Origin: Rhizomys pruinosus
Taxonomy: Eukaryota; Chordata; Mammalia; Rodentia; Spalacidae
Length of the DNA: 64,000 bases
Assembly (NCBI GenBank): GCA_009823505.1
Contig: VZQC01001599.1
Span: 1-64,000 of the forward strand
Direction of reading: 5' to 3'
A model generated the notes under the pieces. That model was not told where the DNA came from and did no database searches. It saw only the letters and a program-made list of their open reading frames with translations. The translations under genes and the position numbers were made by a program. Position 1 is the stretch's first letter. Each line of letters opens with the position of its first letter. Positions 59,322-64,000 of the stretch are shown one piece after another.

Positions 59322-61690
59322 GGTGATGGGCTAAAGACTGAACAGAGAGTTCTCAAGAGAAGAAGATGGCTAAGATGCACCTAAGAAGTATTCAACATCA
59401 CTAGTAGTTAAGGAAATGCAAATCAAAACCATGTTAAAACTATGCTCTGAAAGACTGGCTATGATCAAGAAAATAAATGATACCAAATGCTGAAGAGGTT
59501 CTGGGAAAAGAGGAATGCTCATTCACTCATGGTAGGATTGCAAACTCATTCAACCCCTATGGAAAGCATTGTGAAGAACTCTTAAAGACTAAAAATGAAC
59601 CTACCATTTGACCCAGTTATACCACTGCTGGGTGTATAGGAGTCATCCCGTAGCAGAGACACTTGAACATCCATGTATATTTGCTGCTCTATTCACAATA
59701 GCAAAGAGCTGGAAGCAACCCAAGTGCCCCTCAACTGATGAGTGGATAATGAAAATCCATCTACACAATGGAGTTCTATGCAGAGGTAAAGAAAGATGAC
59801 ATCATGAACTTTGCAGGTAAATGGATGGAACTAGAAGCTTTTATATTAAGTGAATTGACACAGACTCAGAAAAACAAATGACGTATATTGTGTCCTTCAT
59901 TCTTGGATCCTAGCACCAAATCCTTATAAGTAAATATATATCCAGATGTAACTGCGGGAACCAGATAAATGTAAAGGAACCAGGAAGGGAAAGGGAAAGA
60001 GGGAAGCTGAGACAGAAGGCTAATAGGTGACAGGTGATACTAAGGGAAGAATGGATAAAATCAGAGTATCTAAACGGCAGGGGAGAGGAAGGGTTATAGA
60101 AGGAAGGAGGGAGATAAATGGAAAAAAAACAGCCCAAGAGAAGTGGTCCATAGGAGACTGACAGAATCAAGGGAGAAATGAGGATACTTAAAATGGAGAA
60201 GACATGGAGGGGCAGGAGACAGGTAAAGGGAGAGAGGAGAGATAAATAATGCCTACCTGGAGTAAAAACCCAAGAGAATCACATTAGTCTAACAATCTCT
60301 TGACAAATTACACATAAAATACCTCTACAGAGTCCATATGCAAAGATGAAGGCTACATATCAAGAAACAGTACCAGGCAGGAGAAACTTTCCTTTGAGTT
60401 GTTGTCCAAGAGACTCCCAAAATTACAGAGGCTATTGCCACAGCCCTTGATTTCCTCCCAGAACCTGAAGGTAAGGCCCTATTGCTGAAGACAGGACATG
60501 CTTTGGAGACTGGATCTTGAACAATGGAGCTTGATCTGACCTGGAAGCCACCTCCCCTGAGGGCCATCTCTCATATGCAAGCCACAAAGGGAAAACATCA
60601 ATCAGTGGTCCAACATCAGCTTCAAGACCAAATATCCATGACAACAACCAAATATCCATGACAATGACCAGCACAACATATGACATCTGTGCAATAGTGA
60701 CACTTCTATCTTGGGGGGTAAGCAAAAAAAATTGGACCTAAAGCCCACTCAGTGGGAGGAAACTCATGTGTGGTACTGTTAACATAGCCACATGCACACA
60801 TCTAGAGAGGTCATGGATCTTAGACAAATCACAAGGTTAACACATCCCTAGACTAAGGTAACATTTTACTAGCTACAAAAGAAGTATCCTTATATTTACA
60901 GACAAATATCCCAGATACCACTCAGAAAAGAAGCTTCTTTTGCACCAGATGAGAATAGTACAGAGTCCCACAACTGGACACACACAGACATGGTCTGTGA
61001 ATGGCTCATGCCTAGGTGACACATCTACAATACAACCTATACACATAAACCCCAGCATCATAGAACAAAGACCCCAAAGTTATTAACTACCTCTTAACTG
61101 GTTAAAGAAGCTCCTCCATGCAACAGAAGACTAGGAACCCAAATGGGCCTGAATGGCCAAACCATGAAGATTAGTAGTCTGCAGAATGTGGTTCCGTGGG
61201 CAGGTTGCCTATATTCACCTCCACCATCCAGAGCTCAGGGAACATTGCAGAAGAGGGGGTGAAAAGATTGTAAAAGCCAAGGAGAGGATGCAAAACCAAA
61301 TGGAAATTAATCCTACAAGCTCATATGAACCTACAGCATTGGTATCAGCATGAACAAGATGCATGCAAGCTCAGTTGGACAAAAACCCAGCACAGAACTG
61401 TAGAAATGGGTAGCAGAGCCAACCCTGGCTGAGGAAATATTGGCAGCAAATGGCGATTGGGTGAGGAAGCCTGCCTTCTTTAGAAAAGAGACTCCAGACA
61501 GGCTGACTAGAGCTCAATGAGGAGTGAGTGGGGAGAGCAATGTGGTGCAATGGAGCCCAGCATACATGACATAAGGTGTGAACTCAGGGGAGGGGGCTGT
61601 GCGAGGGTGCCAAGGGAGAAGGGGACAAAATGGTGATTAAGACTGACTGAAAAATTATGTATGAAACACACAAAAAATTCAATAGAAAAT
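59322..61690 (+). mobile_element. LINE-1 (L1-G) 3' half, plus strand
   Basis: ORF2 C-terminal sequence (59322-59885; readable FAALFTIAKSWKQPKCPSTD at about 59680) is followed by a long 3'UTR with a purine-rich stretch (59980-60240), then 'cctttgagttgttgtccaag' and 'gatttcctcccagaacctg', shared with the L1-E 3'UTR. It ends in an A-rich sequence ('cacacaaaaaattcaatag') at 61690. Truncated at its 5' end, no intact frame. The 3' end abuts the 5'UTR of the next L1 directly. Confidence 0.87.
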
Positions 61691-61695
61691 GGACT

Positions 61696-62760
61696 CTGCC
61701 CACCTTCTAGCCTTGGGCCCAGACCTATTCTTGCTCTTCCCTCTCAGATATCTGGACTAACTTCCTAACCCAGACTAGCTTAATCCCCTAGGGGAGTTTG
61801 TTAGACCCTCCACACACTGACAATACCTACCTTCCCCTGGCCTCTGGGTTTACCTGTCACAGACCTTCCTACTACCCTGGTAAGTCAGACCGCATCCACT
61901 GCATCTTGATTCCCCTGCAGCCTGAGCAGCTCCACTCTCTCCCCACACACAGTTCCCCTGCCAGCCTTGGACCCAGAGCCTCTCTGGTTCTTTCAGCCCT
62001 AAATCTCTGGACTACCCTCTTAGTTCAGATCTGCTAACTGCTTCATGATCTATAGTCAGACCAGCTAAATTCTACCACTTGGTTTGATAGACCTTGCACA
62101 AGTTATGTCATCACCTCCTCTCCTAACCCCCTTGACTGTCTTCTCCTGATCTTCCTGCCAGAGACATGCCTACCACCCTGGTAAGTCATATTCTACCCAC
62201 TGAATCTTGATTGCCCTGCAGCCTTACACCTCCACTTTCTCTTTATACTCTGTCCCTCTTCTAGCCTTGGGCCCAGACTCACACCTGCTCATCTGCCTCA
62301 GATCTCTGGACTAGCTTCCTAACCCAGAAAACCTTCATCCTCTAGTGTAGTTTATTTGACCCTCCACAGGTTGTACCCACCTTGATATTGCCTTTGGCCT
62401 CCTGATATGCCTGCCTCAAATCTTCCTAACACCTCAGAAAGTCAGATGCAACCCACAGAGCCTGGATTCCCCTGCAGCCAGAACAGCTCCAATCTGTCCC
62501 TGCACTCATCTGCCTTCCAGGCTTGGGCCCAGACTCACTCCTGATCTTTCCATTCCAGATCTCTGGATTATCCTCTTAGTCCAGACCTCCCCACTGCATT
62601 CTAATCCTTTACATGAAGACTAGGTCAGTTCTCCAGCTTTATTTATGAGACACTCCATAGGCTGTCCCTGCCCCAGTCTTGCCCTTGGCCCCCTTCCTGA
62701 TCTGTCTACCAAGACTTGACTACTACTCAGACCAGCCTGCTACCCTGAGCAAAAAGCAAC
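61696..62760 (+). promoter_or_regulatory. L1-H 5'UTR: four tandem monomers of about 255-300 bp
   Basis: The block 'gccttgggcccagac' recurs at about 61710, 61964, 62264 and 62521. 'gatctctggact' recurs at about 61746, 62001, 62300 and 62558, and 'ggtaagtca' at 61879, 62180 and about 62436. Spacings are about 255, 300 and 257. The array is C/T-rich and sits immediately upstream of ORF1, as promoter monomers do in rodent L1s. The units are diverged, so not a recent array. Confidence 0.85.
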
Positions 62761-62888
62761 CAAGCCTAACAATAGAAACAGAAACAAACCTCAACTAAAC
62801 AAAGGCAGTATAGAGTATCCTAGTGGACACACAACAAACAAAAGATATCCATTGCTCAAACAGCATTGTAAAAACACAAATAATATGA

Positions 62889-63780
62889 AAAACAAAGAGA
62901 ATATACCTCTAACAAAAGTCACCAGTCCTATGGAAATGTACTACAATAAGAATAACCATGAGGAACTCCATGAGGCAGAATTTTAAAAACCAATCATAAA
63001 AATGGTCAAAGAACTTAAAACACAGGCAAACAACTGAAAGAATTCAAAGAAGATAGGCATAAACCTATTATGGAAGCTCAATAAAATACAAATATGTGAC
63101 TGTATGAAATAACAAAAGCAATTCAGGACTCAAAAGCTGAATTCACAAAAGAGATAAAAAAAATATTGAAGAAAACCCAAGGCAAAGATGGAATTGAAAA
63201 ACTTAGTAAATCAGTTTGGAAAGACAAGAGAAAGCCTCATAAGCAGACCAAATGAAATGAAAAACAGAATATCAAGACTGGATGACAAAGTTGAAGAACT
63301 GGATTTCTCAGCTAAGACACACACAAAAAACCACACATGAATGAAATATGCAGAAAATGTGGGACATCATGAAAAGACCAAATTTACTCATTCTAAGCAT
63401 AGGGGAAGGAGAAGAATCTTAGGCCAGTGGGATTGCCCAGATCTTCAAAAGTGCTACAGAAGAAAACTTCCCTAAATCAACAAAAGATATACCTACACAA
63501 ATACATGAAACACAAAGAAAACCAATTAAGCAGGACCAGAACAAAAACTCCAGGCATAGCTTAGTAAAAACACTAAATGTACAGAGCAAAGAAAGGTACT
63601 GAAGGCACTAGAGATAAACAGCAAGTTACATATAAAAGAAAGCCCATTAAAAACTATAGCTGACTTTTCAATGCAAACTATGAAAGCTGGAAGAACCTAG
63701 AGAAAAGTAGTCCCAGCTCTAAATGGCCATTTTGCCCAGCAAAATTATCTATCATAGTTGAAGAGGAATGGACAATTTTT
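62889..63780 (+). pseudogene. L1-H ORF1 relic
   Basis: From the start near 62889 (MKNKENIPLTKVTSPMEMYY...) the plus strand reads ORF1p N-terminal and coiled-coil sequence ('ggatgacaaagttgaagaac'), then the C-terminal domain ('aagcccattaaaaactatag', 'gctgacttttcaatgcaaac') near 63640-63750. Several stops. ORF1p would bind L1 RNA; this copy is dead. Confidence 0.75.
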
Positions 63781-64000
63781 CATGATAATAGGTAAGCCAT
63801 GTTCATGGATTAGAAGGATCAATATAGAAAAATGACACTCCTACCCAAAGCAATATATAGATTCAATGTAATCCCAACTTAAATCCCCATGACTTTCTTC
63901 ACATAATTAGAAAAAAATCCTAAAATTCATACAGAAAAGCAAAAGATCCCAGAGAGCCAAAGTAACCCTAAGCAAAAAGAGCAACACAGGGGGATAACCA

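Larger units (their letters stand above)
61691..64000 (+). mobile_element. LINE-1 (L1-H), plus strand, with monomeric 5'UTR; runs off window
   Basis: 5'UTR monomers (61696-62760) lead into ORF1 (62889 to about 63780). At about 63790 the sequence jumps to the ORF2 region encoding LPKAIYRFNVIP-like residues ('cctacccaaagcaatatata'), so endonuclease and most of RT are missing. The element continues past the window end. Confidence 0.85.

Noticed and set aside
61696..62760. Regular repeats considered as a CRISPR array or satellite
   Set aside because: Units of 255-300 bp are diverged, have no unique short spacers, and lie directly upstream of L1 ORF1; they are promoter monomers.

Overview
This is nuclear DNA of a rodent. 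It carries B1 (7SL-derived) and B2 (tRNA-derived) SINEs, rodent-style L1 elements with tandem 5'UTR monomers, and MaLR/MT-type LTRs. The B2s are a variant with an internal 'actccagttccaggg' block and a 'catacacataaaaataaa' tail. They differ from my recollection of the mouse/rat B2, so I lean towards a non-murine B2-bearing lineage (a dipodoid such as jerboa or birch mouse is possible), but this is unverified. I found no intact protein-coding host gene, no tRNA or rRNA gene, no CRISPR array and no bacterial-type system. Almost every long reading frame belongs to a transposable element or a processed pseudogene.

Layout. 1-4812: a minus-strand L1 whose 5' part is inverted, with an AT palindrome and an exact 212-bp tandem duplication in its ORF2. 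4813-7500: an older minus-strand L1 carrying a possible solo LTR, B1s and B2s. 7961-10229: a class I ERV remnant in which two LTRs point away from each other around an env remnant. 10230-14150: mostly non-repetitive DNA with one MaLR LTR and a good CTCF-like motif. 14153-18945: a minus-strand L1 split by a minus-strand MaLR provirus; 14.77-17.24 kb has an anomalously high error density. 18946-21085: unannotated. 21085-28935: an almost full-length minus-strand L1 with monomeric 5'UTR, split by a complete MaLR provirus (23096-25180, 5-bp target duplication). 28936-34800: unannotated DNA with an MT-type LTR, an ARMC1 processed pseudogene, SINEs and a solo MaLR LTR. 35080-36895: TP53BP1 and HNRNPA1 processed pseudogenes, nearly back to back. 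36905-38860: a plus-strand L1 relic. 40535-42284: MaLR fragments. 42505-42712: an L1 3' end. 42713-47600: a minus-strand class I ERV (protease-like region to env). 47894-52160: a minus-strand ERV-L with LTR, protease, RT, RNase H, integrase and dUTPase. 52165-54165: an L1, possibly 5'-inverted. 54166-59310: mostly unannotated DNA with SINEs, including a B2-B1 composite. 59322-61690: a plus-strand L1 3' half. 61691-64000: a plus-strand L1 starting with four 5'UTR monomers.

The genes do not act together as a pathway. The window records successive retrotransposition: L1 supplies the machinery that moved the B1/B2 SINEs and mRNA pseudogenes, ERV-L-type machinery is the presumed mover of the MaLRs, and target-site duplications let the insertions be ordered. 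I found no new functional system. The observations most worth checking are the outward-facing LTR pair, the shared reading frame in two MaLR copies, the B2-B1 composite with a single target duplication, the L1 5'UTR monomer arrays, and the probable uncorrected-sequence patch at 14.77-17.24 kb.
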